Below are positions 36,601 through 43,603 of a DNA stretch of 64,000 bases, in pieces. The notes under the pieces were generated by a model that saw only the letters and a list, made by a program, of their open reading frames with translations, was not told the DNA's origin and made no database searches. Position 1 is the stretch's first letter; every line of letters starts with the position of its first letter. The DNA lies in assembly GCF_022496765.1 (NCBI RefSeq), contig NZ_VANV01000023.1, positions 33,487 to 97,486 on the forward strand, written 5' to 3'. This stretch comes from Acidaminobacter sp. JC074. Its GTDB lineage: Bacteria; Bacillota; Clostridia; Peptostreptococcales; Acidaminobacteraceae. The translations under genes were made by a program, and so were the position numbers.

Positions 36601-39600
36601 GCAGATGTTGGGACTACAGATAAGATGTTCTGGCCACTTAAGAAAAAGAATTTGGGAAAAGTACTCTTTGAAATTAATACTGATAACATTTTTGGTCGGG
36701 CTAAGTTCTGGATATTCTCAATCTCAATAAGATATGCTTGGGGTGGTTCGCCAGTCGTTGGTACATCGCTTGAAGAAAGTGGTGCCTTGGTATCTGAAGC
36801 GGTTTACAGAGATGGTCAAAATGTCGGTCAGTTAACCATTGGAGAGAACATCAGTAAGATCTATGATTCTACTAAGACCAATGTTGTAACCGTATCCGAT
36901 GTATCTGGAAACCAGTTTAACAACCATATGATCAATGTCAACAATGGTGACAGTATCCTCTTTGGTGTGGAGTATTTTACGGATCAACCAAATGTGATTG
37001 TTGTCAGACCAGACGGTACTTTATTTGATATTGATACACCAAGAGAAACTGATGAAGAATTAGTAGAATTCTCTAGTGACGGTGATAGAAAATATGTATT
37101 AATTGGTATCCACCATCCTGAAAAAGGTGGTTGGCAAGTACGTTGTGCTGATACCATCATCGTTGAAGGTTATTCATTTGCAGCTTTGCCAGAAGTTACT
37201 TTAACAGAAGCTAAATTTGAAAACGACCAATTAGAAGTTAAATGGGATAAAGTCCTTGTAAATAATGAAACCATTGTTATGACACTGATTAATAAAGAAA
37301 CACAAGAAAGATTTATCTTAGATGATAGAAGTGTTCTAGCTTCAGCGTCACAAGGTAGTTATGGATTGCCGGTAACACTTCCAAGTGGTAATTACGATGC
37401 AAGACTTCAAATGATAGATCATCAAGGTGCGGTCTTTGGTGCAGCAATAGATGTTGGTGCTTACACAAATGCAAATCAACCATCTCAAGTGGCGAACTTG
37501 CAAGCGACTTATGCAGGTAACGGTTTGTACAAAGTTTCATGGGATCAAGTATTAAACGCAGATGGTTACTATATCGATGTCATGAAATGTGAAAATGAAA
37601 GCGAAGATTGGTCATCAGTCATGACTTACAATACTGAGGAAATTGAAAACATTATTGGCGGTACCTTCAATATGAACACTGGAGAAGTCAGTGGTGAATC
37701 TATGTTCGAGCAAATGGGCATGGTGCCTGGTGAGACTTATAAGATAGGTGTTTATGCTTATAAGATGGTAGACGGTCAAACCGTTTACTCTGAACTGAAT
37801 GAAGTGACAAGAAAGGTTCAGAAACCTCAAAACATTGATGTGGACTACACATTTGAAGAGTTTGACTTAGTAGAGATGACAACTGAAAATGGTCTTTCTA
37901 TAGAAGCCATAGACAGTGATCTACCATATGCAACCAATAAGTCTGTCATTCAGCTCAAGCTAAAAAAAGAAGAAGGTATGACTTATGTAGTAAGACTTAA
38001 TGGTACTTTGGTACCGTTTGATCAAGCATCTGAAACATACTTATTCCACCTAGTGTCTGGTGATAATCAGTTTACCATTAGGGCCATTCATGAAAGTGGC
38101 GACTTTACTATGGTCGGTGATGTCATTAAGTATGATGATCAAGCGCCAACACTTTTTATAGAATCGCCACAACCGGGAGACCTTGTGGATGATATCATCA
38201 TCAAGGGTCATGTAGAGATTACATCTAGACTTTTAGTAAACGGTAAAGAGGTTTCTTATAATGAAGATGGTACATTTGAGTATCTAGACAGCTTTGATGG
38301 TCAGCTTTTTAAGACCATCCAAGTAGAAGCACTTGATGAAGTTGGCAACTCTGCCTTATATGAAGCCAGCGTCATCAACAACAAGCTGAATCATATGAAC
38401 CGTCTATCGCTAGAAAACGAGCGTATCAACTTAAGCAAGGGTGAAAAACATCAAGTAAGAGCCTTTGTCTTAGATGATGAAGGTAATAAGTTAGAAGTTA
38501 ATCCGGACATGCTTAACTGGACTTTACTAGAAGATAATGATGTTGTAGATGTCGAAAATGGCATACTTACAGGTCTTAACAAAGGCCAAAATGCTGTCAT
38601 TGCACAACTAGTTATATCTTCTGATTTTGCACTGTCTGATGCTGTTATGGTGACAGTCGGTGGCGAAAAAGACATCCTAGAGATTGTCTCATCTGTAGAT
38701 TCTATTAATCTATCAAGATTTAGTTCATATGAGCTTGTACTTTATGAAAAAGATGCTCATGGCAAGCTTTATCCACTCAACAATGGATTCGCGACCTTTG
38801 AAGCAAATAACTCAGGTGTTAGCGTTAGTGAAGAGGGGGTTATAAGAGCCAATAATGTCGGAAATTCAGTGATTACCATTACTTACTTGTTCAACGGCAA
38901 GGTCTTAACTGAAACCGTCAGTGTAAGGGTCACGGGTGGTAGTAGCAACAATGATGACGACGATGATGACGATGTTGTTGTTCGTGTGATTGAAGAAGAG
39001 GAAACACCACTGAGTGATATCCAGTTTTCAAGACCATTCATCTCGGGTTATCCAGATGGTACTTTTAGACCTAGCAACTTAATTACAAGAGCTGAGGTAG
39101 CAACCATATTTGCATCTATTCTAGAGTTAGATATTGATAATGCAAAAGCTCAAAAGTATACAGATGTACCTGCTAGTCATTGGTCATACCCATATGTACA
39201 GGCTATATCAGAAGTTGGTTTGTTCGGTGGCTATGAAGATGGTTCTTTTAGACCTCAAGCACCGATTACAAGAGCTGAAATCGCTCAGGTATTTACAAAC
39301 TACTGGACATATTCTGAGTTTGAGTTTGATGCATCAAGTAAGATTCTCTTTAAAGATGTGACTGAATCACACTGGGCTATAGGGGCCGTAAACAGGATGA
39401 TCAATTCTGGCTTGTTTATAGACTATGCAAAAGTCAATTTCAAACCAAATGAACCAACGCTTAGAATTGAGTTGATTAGAATGATCAACAACCTACTCGG
39501 TAGAAAGTCTCAAGAGGGTGAAAGTCTCTTCTCTGATATTACAGATAACTATAAATACATTGGTGATGTCAATTCGGCATCAAAACCATATGCAATAACT

Positions 39601-39609
39601 GATCAATAG
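33625..39609 (+). CDS. Giant SLH-anchored surface protein
   Basis: 1,994 residues from a GTG start with AGGAGGT upstream. A signal peptide (to VFAEG) leads to a long beta-rich N-terminal half. An acidic Glu/Asp linker lies at about 715-740. A central region (about 745-1045) has repeated beta strands, and FN3-like modules (about 1190-1400) follow. Big_2-like domains (INLSKGEKHQVRAFVL, INLSRFSSYELVLYEK) and a second Asp run come next. Three C-terminal SLH domains include GYPDGTFRPSNLITRAEVAT and GYEDGSFRPQAPITRAEIAQ. It is the last gene of the collar-domain operon and probably its wall anchor. Confidence 0.88.
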   Translation: MKIIRRIFVILLVLLQITSVVFAEGVVVTNGFVEYEVNEEDGRFSIRTETGSTYLPDDDQPLLYEALSPETSFTTFIIGGKPYIFGHDYGYKGMVTSFELMPSNGLTTEAKWTIDGIEIIQKLIASDEEDHAGNVKIVYEVNNTTNKAVSIGSRILLDTMVAANDGSPIVLDNSERITHEHAYLGDDLPIAWKATDKDVAKTTVAFGLLSGWRDDVRSLKPDELIVGHWEGLSKTLWDYEINEELDFTSSSNIYGSSDSAVAIKWLPKELKSGKSVFYETYYGIGKFATVACDFPMDFSLNGPDRVHLTSDLSKYHEDKITIKGFIGNDLEGSKDLVNAKLSLVYTGAGLTMNDSDKVIQLGRLNAGTQKNFEFTFRTEEINFWDIVNYEVVLSADNMTQSQSRNGFVMIPALSGQVPEIIFTDLAPKNIYYQDDDKSFSIIGSGLNTLKTKNLVITLNSPGGIYTVPEGDLEIKDKKITVKLPRSFENLGSYRVTLEYGNTERVTYSPSSQLVLSSDDKYMKRSYGVLMVLKEGEGNMVEYNIVVEKDPEALAKYEKDENGEDNEDLLITIKGNIVEQSGVYTVQSKTALLNSIVAVHTLDPLFDDYMTIEYSEVPIIGGKNGVSISGAGTMTLGDFPIHLGPYEISFTDTYEKEDITIERPLVYSKGIGVANVLISKLPIKLNEAKLGNQQVSLGGELDVIEVVTGAVEFFEEKEEEQEKDENKDEDKEEEEEEEDDDELEVCLSIDDLVFKVENNAIVFGGFAATGKFALPSEYAEKVIPGGALDIGAEAEISIDTTDNKFDLDLEAGFDFEVIEAEAEIALKTAEFYGVPLIIPDTVKVYGGGEPGIPLIPTTPVAYLKGLGGGFSNLYDTITLNFKMLPPLALHATASADLFKVFAVNKAELTVSMQKIGLFIESLAISKLDIFRDLEINMTVKDDPYYPGVAMNARGGIEVDLHYVALNGTAGFVAKYDSAYNGPLGPVYLSGDASADVGTTDKMFWPLKKKNLGKVLFEINTDNIFGRAKFWIFSISIRYAWGGSPVVGTSLEESGALVSEAVYRDGQNVGQLTIGENISKIYDSTKTNVVTVSDVSGNQFNNHMINVNNGDSILFGVEYFTDQPNVIVVRPDGTLFDIDTPRETDEELVEFSSDGDRKYVLIGIHHPEKGGWQVRCADTIIVEGYSFAALPEVTLTEAKFENDQLEVKWDKVLVNNETIVMTLINKETQERFILDDRSVLASASQGSYGLPVTLPSGNYDARLQMIDHQGAVFGAAIDVGAYTNANQPSQVANLQATYAGNGLYKVSWDQVLNADGYYIDVMKCENESEDWSSVMTYNTEEIENIIGGTFNMNTGEVSGESMFEQMGMVPGETYKIGVYAYKMVDGQTVYSELNEVTRKVQKPQNIDVDYTFEEFDLVEMTTENGLSIEAIDSDLPYATNKSVIQLKLKKEEGMTYVVRLNGTLVPFDQASETYLFHLVSGDNQFTIRAIHESGDFTMVGDVIKYDDQAPTLFIESPQPGDLVDDIIIKGHVEITSRLLVNGKEVSYNEDGTFEYLDSFDGQLFKTIQVEALDEVGNSALYEASVINNKLNHMNRLSLENERINLSKGEKHQVRAFVLDDEGNKLEVNPDMLNWTLLEDNDVVDVENGILTGLNKGQNAVIAQLVISSDFALSDAVMVTVGGEKDILEIVSSVDSINLSRFSSYELVLYEKDAHGKLYPLNNGFATFEANNSGVSVSEEGVIRANNVGNSVITITYLFNGKVLTETVSVRVTGGSSNNDDDDDDDVVVRVIEEEETPLSDIQFSRPFISGYPDGTFRPSNLITRAEVATIFASILELDIDNAKAQKYTDVPASHWSYPYVQAISEVGLFGGYEDGSFRPQAPITRAEIAQVFTNYWTYSEFEFDASSKILFKDVTESHWAIGAVNRMINSGLFIDYAKVNFKPNEPTLRIELIRMINNLLGRKSQEGESLFSDITDNYKYIGDVNSASKPYAITDQ

Positions 39610-39613
39610 GTTT

Positions 39614-39640
39614 AAGGCATCTTCGGATGCCTTTGTCTAT
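39614..39640 (+). terminator. Terminator after giant SLH gene
   Basis: An 8-bp stem AAGGCATC/GATGCCTT with a TTCG tetraloop (39614-39633) is followed by a T-rich tract. Confidence 0.88.
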
Positions 39641-39783
39641 TTAAGTAGTTTGAGAATGATTTTTTCTTATGTGTTAACTGCTTGCACCTTATATGAATGA
39701 TTAAGTGTTTATTTGTACTAAGCTGTTTAAATTACTGGGTTCTGAGGGTATAATGAATCTTGTTGAAATGATGGGAGAGAGTT

Positions 39784-40149
39784 ATGGATTATGGTGATAT
39801 TAAAAGATTGGTTTTAAAACAGAGGTCTAACTTTAGAAATGTTTATGATGTGGACATCAACTTTGATAGAAGAACCTATCATGTGGTCCATTATAAGCAG
39901 GAAAGACTTGTAGAAGGTGTTATGGATCCTTCTAAGATAGCTTCTTACAAGAAGCAGTTAGAAGACTCTAGAATACTAGAATGGGAAAACAGGTTAAATG
40001 AAGCCAGTTTTCAAGAGGACCAGTTTTGGGACTTGTATGTATATTCTTCTGATGAAAGCTTTAAAGCTTATGGCTGTAATGGCTTTCCAGCTGATTGGCA
40101 ATTACTTCATAGTGGTATTCAAGAGATTATTAAGAAGACAGAGTTATGA
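39784..40149 (+). CDS. Hypothetical soluble protein
   Basis: 121 residues with a GGGAGAG site upstream of ATG 39784. There is no signal peptide or membrane helix. It has mixed alpha/beta character and is rich in Trp and aromatic residues at the C-terminus (FWDLYVYSSDESFKAYGCNG). I do not recognise a family. It stands alone between the terminator at 39614 and the LRR gene. Confidence 0.6.
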   Translation: MDYGDIKRLVLKQRSNFRNVYDVDINFDRRTYHVVHYKQERLVEGVMDPSKIASYKKQLEDSRILEWENRLNEASFQEDQFWDLYVYSSDESFKAYGCNGFPADWQLLHSGIQEIIKKTEL

Positions 40150-40178
40150 TGATTCATGCTCTTCTTTTTTTGCGAATT

Positions 40179-40211
40179 TTGGTTATATAACAAGATATAT
40201 GGCTAAATAAG
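40179..40211 (+). promoter_or_regulatory. TTGGTTAT plus ATGGCTAAATA boxes
   Basis: TTGGTTATAT (40179-40188) and ATGGCTAAATAAG (40199-40211) lie about 75-105 bp upstream of the ATG at 40285. They resemble the pair at 22801-22822, here two turns apart rather than one. Confidence 0.3.
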
Positions 40212-40284
40212 ATAAATTGTTATAAAAACAATCATTATAACGTATGCTTTAATAGGTTATAAAAATAATTTAAGGAGTTATAGA

Positions 40285-42792
40285 ATGAAAAAGATTATAA
40301 GCATCATTATACTGGTTCTTTTGGTTAGTCAAGTGACATTAGGAGAGTCAGCCCTTGTTGAAGTGACATTGCCGGGATTTGACATTGAGTTAAATGGTAC
40401 AAGTATTGATAATACGACTGAAGAGTATCCTTTTATCTCATATAACAATGTTACTTATATTCCTATGACGTGGAATTTTTCTAGAGGTTTGGGTTTAGAA
40501 AGTTCATGGGATGCTGAGAGGGGATTAAGCATAAAAAAGTCAGAATCAGTAGAAGACATAGAGGTCGGTACAAATGGTAATAATGACATGTCGGCTTCTT
40601 ATCAGGCTTCTTTGGTATCTTTTCCTGTAAGTATCAATGGTATGGCAATTGATAATGCATCAGAAGACTATCCACTTTTATCTTTTAGAGACATCACTTA
40701 CTTTCCTATGACTTGGAAGTATATTGTGGATGAGTTTGGTGGTGAGTCTAAGTGGGATCCTAGTACAGGACTTGTTGTTAAAACCAATAAAACTGTCTCT
40801 AGAGACAGTGTGAGTTTTCATGGCATCACTGATGAATATAGAGATATACTTCAAGAATGGGTTATGTATATGAAATTCGAAGATGCTTCTTGGTGGTATT
40901 CTCTTGTGAATTATTCTGGTAGAGAAAGACTAATGGGTGTTTTCCAATACAACTATGGTTTAGAAGTAACAAATATTTTGGATGATGCTTCTAAGGCAAT
41001 TCTATTGGACAAGAGTAAGTGGTCTAAAAATATCAAAGAGATTAAGTTTACCAACAAGTCTTTAGAAAACTACTTAAACGAAAGATGGGAAATATTCTCT
41101 CCTTATACAGTTGATAAGATTGGAAGAGTAGATGGCTTAATACTTAGAGAAGATACCAATTTGACATCTTTAAAAGATTTGGAAAAGTTCTTTAATCTAG
41201 AGCAAATAACCATAAGAGGTTATAAGGGAGATGATTTAGATAAACTGAGTACTTTTCCAGCGATCGAATTGTTAATCTTATCAGAATTAGCACCGAGTGA
41301 TTTGACTTTTGTAGAAGATATGACGCAATTAAAAGGACTTCATATAACAGGTGTTAAGTTAAGGAAGGACCTAGATTTAAGTAGATTAACCAACATAACA
41401 GGGATTGCCTTAAATAACTGTGATTTAGTTAATCTTGATGCATTAGATGGTTTGACTGGTTTAACACAAATTGATGTCAGAAATAACAAACTGACTTCAT
41501 TAGATGGTATTGAAGACAATGAGGATCTTGAAATTGTTTATGCTTATTCAAATCAATTAACAGACATTGATGCCTTAGAAGCTTTAGATAAGATAACACA
41601 CCTATATTTAGGGTCAAATAAGATTAAAGACATCACAAGTCTAAGTGGTAAAAAACATTTGGTACACTTTGAGGCTAATAATAATGATATTGTAGATATA
41701 TCTTCTCTTAAGGATTCAAAAAGTTTGGCTTATGTGGATATGATTGATAATGATGTTAAGGATCTTTCGCCTTTATCAGATTGCTCAAACTTGTACTTTT
41801 TAAGAATGATGGAAAACTCTATAAGTTCTTTAGAACCCTTGAGTAATCTTTCGAGTTTAAAAACAGCAAACTTTTATGACAATCCAATAAGTGATATAAG
41901 TCCAATTCTTGGATGCAGTAATTTAGAGAATTTTGATATTGGTGTAACACTGGTTAGAGATATTACAGGCATAAAAGAACTTACAAATCTTAAGCAGCTG
42001 GGCATGTATGGCTTAAAGTTAGATAAGATTGATGAGCTTGCTTATATGGATAACTTGATAGAGTTAAACATACCTGATAATTTAGATTTAACTCCTCTAA
42101 CCAAGTTGACGAAATTAGATATTCTAACTTATAGAGATGTAAAACTTGATGTAATATTAAATCATTATGATACACTGTTGAAAATCATTAACAACAATCC
42201 TGAGATTAGTATATATACAGACTTTTACTGTCAATCTAATGATTTAGGTGACGGAGATAGATATAAGATGTATTCAGATGTTTATGGGGATTATAATCAA
42301 GTTCAATCTGGTGAGGCAAGAAAAACGGCTAATAAGCTGATGGACGCATACAAGAGTTTTATTAAGCCTGGTATGACAGACTATGAGAAGGTTGTTGCAA
42401 CACATAAGTTTGTATTAGAAACTGTTGAGTATGATTATGAGAACTACTATTCTGGAAATTATGTCAATGTTGATTACAGCCCTATAAAAATTCTTGAGAC
42501 AGGAAAGGCTGTGTGTGCAGGTTATTCAAGAATTATGGAGCTCTTCTTGGGTTTTGCCGATGTTGAGTGTGATTATGTGACAGGTGAAGTAAACGGTTCA
42601 GATGAAGGTCACGCTTGGAATATGGTAAAGCTTGATGGTCAGTGGTACCATTTAGATGCAACTTGGGATGATCGAGGTAGTCTTAACCCGATGGCCTGGA
42701 GCCTATTCTTAATATCAGATGATGAAATGAAGGGGTTTGGACAAAGAACCTGGGATTACGAAAGGTATCCTACTTGTCCAGATAACTACTAA
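40285..42792 (+). CDS. Secreted LRR protein with transglutaminase-like domain
   Basis: 835 residues with AAGGAG upstream. After a signal peptide come two copper-amine-oxidase-N-like units (IELNGTSIDNTTEEYPFISY; VSINGMAIDNASEDYPLLSF). A helical/beta region follows, then about 14 SDS22-type leucine-rich repeats (about 290-620; units such as LTGLTQIDVRNNKLTSLDGI). A C-terminal transglutaminase-like domain has GKAVCAGYSRIMELFL, EGHAWNMVKLDGQWYHLD and TWDD, giving an apparently intact Cys-His-Asp triad. Internalin-like repeats plus a catalytic domain suggest a surface protein that recognises a protein partner and acts on it. Confidence 0.85.
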   Translation: MKKIISIIILVLLVSQVTLGESALVEVTLPGFDIELNGTSIDNTTEEYPFISYNNVTYIPMTWNFSRGLGLESSWDAERGLSIKKSESVEDIEVGTNGNNDMSASYQASLVSFPVSINGMAIDNASEDYPLLSFRDITYFPMTWKYIVDEFGGESKWDPSTGLVVKTNKTVSRDSVSFHGITDEYRDILQEWVMYMKFEDASWWYSLVNYSGRERLMGVFQYNYGLEVTNILDDASKAILLDKSKWSKNIKEIKFTNKSLENYLNERWEIFSPYTVDKIGRVDGLILREDTNLTSLKDLEKFFNLEQITIRGYKGDDLDKLSTFPAIELLILSELAPSDLTFVEDMTQLKGLHITGVKLRKDLDLSRLTNITGIALNNCDLVNLDALDGLTGLTQIDVRNNKLTSLDGIEDNEDLEIVYAYSNQLTDIDALEALDKITHLYLGSNKIKDITSLSGKKHLVHFEANNNDIVDISSLKDSKSLAYVDMIDNDVKDLSPLSDCSNLYFLRMMENSISSLEPLSNLSSLKTANFYDNPISDISPILGCSNLENFDIGVTLVRDITGIKELTNLKQLGMYGLKLDKIDELAYMDNLIELNIPDNLDLTPLTKLTKLDILTYRDVKLDVILNHYDTLLKIINNNPEISIYTDFYCQSNDLGDGDRYKMYSDVYGDYNQVQSGEARKTANKLMDAYKSFIKPGMTDYEKVVATHKFVLETVEYDYENYYSGNYVNVDYSPIKILETGKAVCAGYSRIMELFLGFADVECDYVTGEVNGSDEGHAWNMVKLDGQWYHLDATWDDRGSLNPMAWSLFLISDDEMKGFGQRTWDYERYPTCPDNY

Positions 42793-42797
42793 TTTTA

Positions 42798-42824
42798 TGG
42801 GGATGTTAATACATCCTCATTTTT
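42798..42824 (+). terminator. Terminator after LRR gene
   Basis: A 9-bp stem (TGGGGATGT/ACATCCTCA, one G-T pair) with a TAAT loop is followed by TTTTTGTT. Confidence 0.8.
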
Positions 42825-42921
42825 GTTGCATTTTGAGAATCTATAGGAGGGATATAAAAATATCTGGCATAATATGCACTTTATATGCCTATATATGCTT
42901 TTAGATTTAATTTTACTAGGT

Positions 42922-42962
42922 CTATCTGATAATCTGTATACAGCCATATAACATTTTGAAGT
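42922..42962 (+). promoter_or_regulatory. Conserved upstream element, copy B
   Basis: CTATCTGATAATCTGTATAC and following CATATAACATTT match the element at 25239-25280. It contains the palindrome CTGTATACAG. It lies about 60 bp ahead of the tandem riboswitch and is the likely promoter region of the whole locus-B RNA. Confidence 0.55.
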
Positions 42963-43020
42963 AACAAAGTATACTTTGTTTCTTTAAGAGGGCAGTCAGT
43001 TTATAGGGAAAAACTTTTAA

Positions 43021-43110
43021 AGTTTTCTCGAAAAGGCAAATGATGTGAAAGCATCATACGCAAAGCTAAAGGGCCTAAAGCGAAAGCCAAGGTAGCCAGT
43101 TATCGAAAGA
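43021..43110 (+). promoter_or_regulatory. c-di-GMP-I riboswitch, aptamer 1 of locus B
   Basis: Class I landmarks in order: GGCAAA, P2 GATG/CATC closed by a GAAA loop, ACGCAAAGC, GGGCCTAA, a GCGAAAGC tetraloop and GGTAGCCAG. The flanks (AAGTTTTCTCGAAA before, TTATCGAAAG after) match aptamer 1 of locus A, showing the two tandem arrays share ancestry. Confidence 0.93.
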
Positions 43111-43130
43111 ATAATATTTATTCTTTTCAG

Positions 43131-43193
43131 AGGGCAAACTCGTTGTGAAGCGAGGACGCAAAACTATAGGGTCTCAAAGAGACAGCCAGGTGC
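43131..43193 (+). promoter_or_regulatory. c-di-GMP-I riboswitch, aptamer 2 of locus B
   Basis: GGGCAAA, P2 CTCG/CGAG, GGACGCAAAACTATAGGG, a GTCTC/GAGAC hairpin and AGCCAGGTGC are all present. It ends about 5 bases before GGGAGG, the ribosome site of a 20-22 codon ORF. No normal protein gene follows. Confidence 0.93.
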
Positions 43194-43202
43194 AAGGGAG
43201 GG

Positions 43203-43271
43203 ATGACCATGTTGAAATACATACCCGTTATCATAAATTTAAATGAACTGACTGAAGGCGTCTTAATATAA
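43203..43271 (+). CDS. Possible 20-22 residue leader peptide behind tandem riboswitch
   Basis: A GGGAGG site is followed by ATG at 43203 and, with better spacing, ATG at 43209, in the same frame. The ORF encodes MLKYIPVIINLNELTEGVLI and stops at 43269-43271. The position mirrors that of the transglutaminase start in locus A. The 5' arm of a long-range RNA stem (43256-43265) lies inside its last codons, so ribosome passage would disturb that stem. It could be a regulatory leader peptide or the remnant of a lost gene; translation is not proven. Confidence 0.35.
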   Translation: MTMLKYIPVIINLNELTEGVLI

Positions 43272-43412
43272 GATATAATGCGACTTTCTAAAGATAGCTA
43301 TTCGAGCTCAGAATCGCATTGTATGCGGTCGAAACTCTTATTACCTCAACCACGTGTAAGACTATCAGCTTGACTAGGTACAAGGAGTTAGCATCCTTTT
43401 ATAAGACGCTTC
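43255..43412 (+). ncRNA. Folded domain between riboswitch and RNA-B
   Basis: GCGTCTTA (43258-43265) can pair with TAAGACGC (43402-43409), extended by a G-T and an A-T pair, closing about 135 nt. Inside, AATGCGA (43277-43283) pairs with TCGCATT (43314-43320). AACTC/GAGTT (43333, 43385) stacks through a symmetric 4x4 internal loop on TACCT/AGGTA (43342, 43376). Three nested perfect stems argue for a structured RNA rather than decayed coding sequence. No homologue is seen elsewhere in the window. Confidence 0.5.
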
Positions 43413-43423
43413 CTCTAATTTCG

Positions 43424-43603
43424 GTGGTAACCTTTTTAGGTTTCTATAAGCTCGTCTTCTCGAGTTGACGGTGTTATCTTACACGACTCTTATAAGTCTC
43501 TTACATACCTGTTTGCCTTTGGCAAATCATTATAAGACATCGTATACAACCAAAAATCTAGATAACACCAAAAAACACCTTACTCGTTAAGGTGTTTTGT
43601 TTT
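43424..43603 (+). ncRNA. Structured RNA-B, homologue of RNA-A
   Basis: About 180 nt. Stems: AACC/GGTT (43429); CTCG/CGAG; a perfect 10-bp closing stem GGTGTTATCT (43470-43479) with AGATAACACC (43560-43569); and inside it ACGA..CTTATAA with TTATAAG..TCGT. An 11-bp terminator (43572-43598) follows, with T-rich sequence. Compared with RNA-A, paired bases change together (T-A to C-G in the closing stem; ACGA/TCGT versus AGAA/TTCT inside). The loops CTTACATACC and ACAACCAAAAATCT are conserved. It is transcribed toward the convergent PucR gene, whose stop overlaps the terminator. Confidence 0.72.

Noticed and set aside
43240..43600. Possible group I or group II intron behind the c-di-GMP aptamers, as known in some Clostridioides
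   Set aside because: I could not find a group I P7/S-type core or a group II domain V hairpin, there is no interrupted gene, and the RNA ends in a normal terminator.
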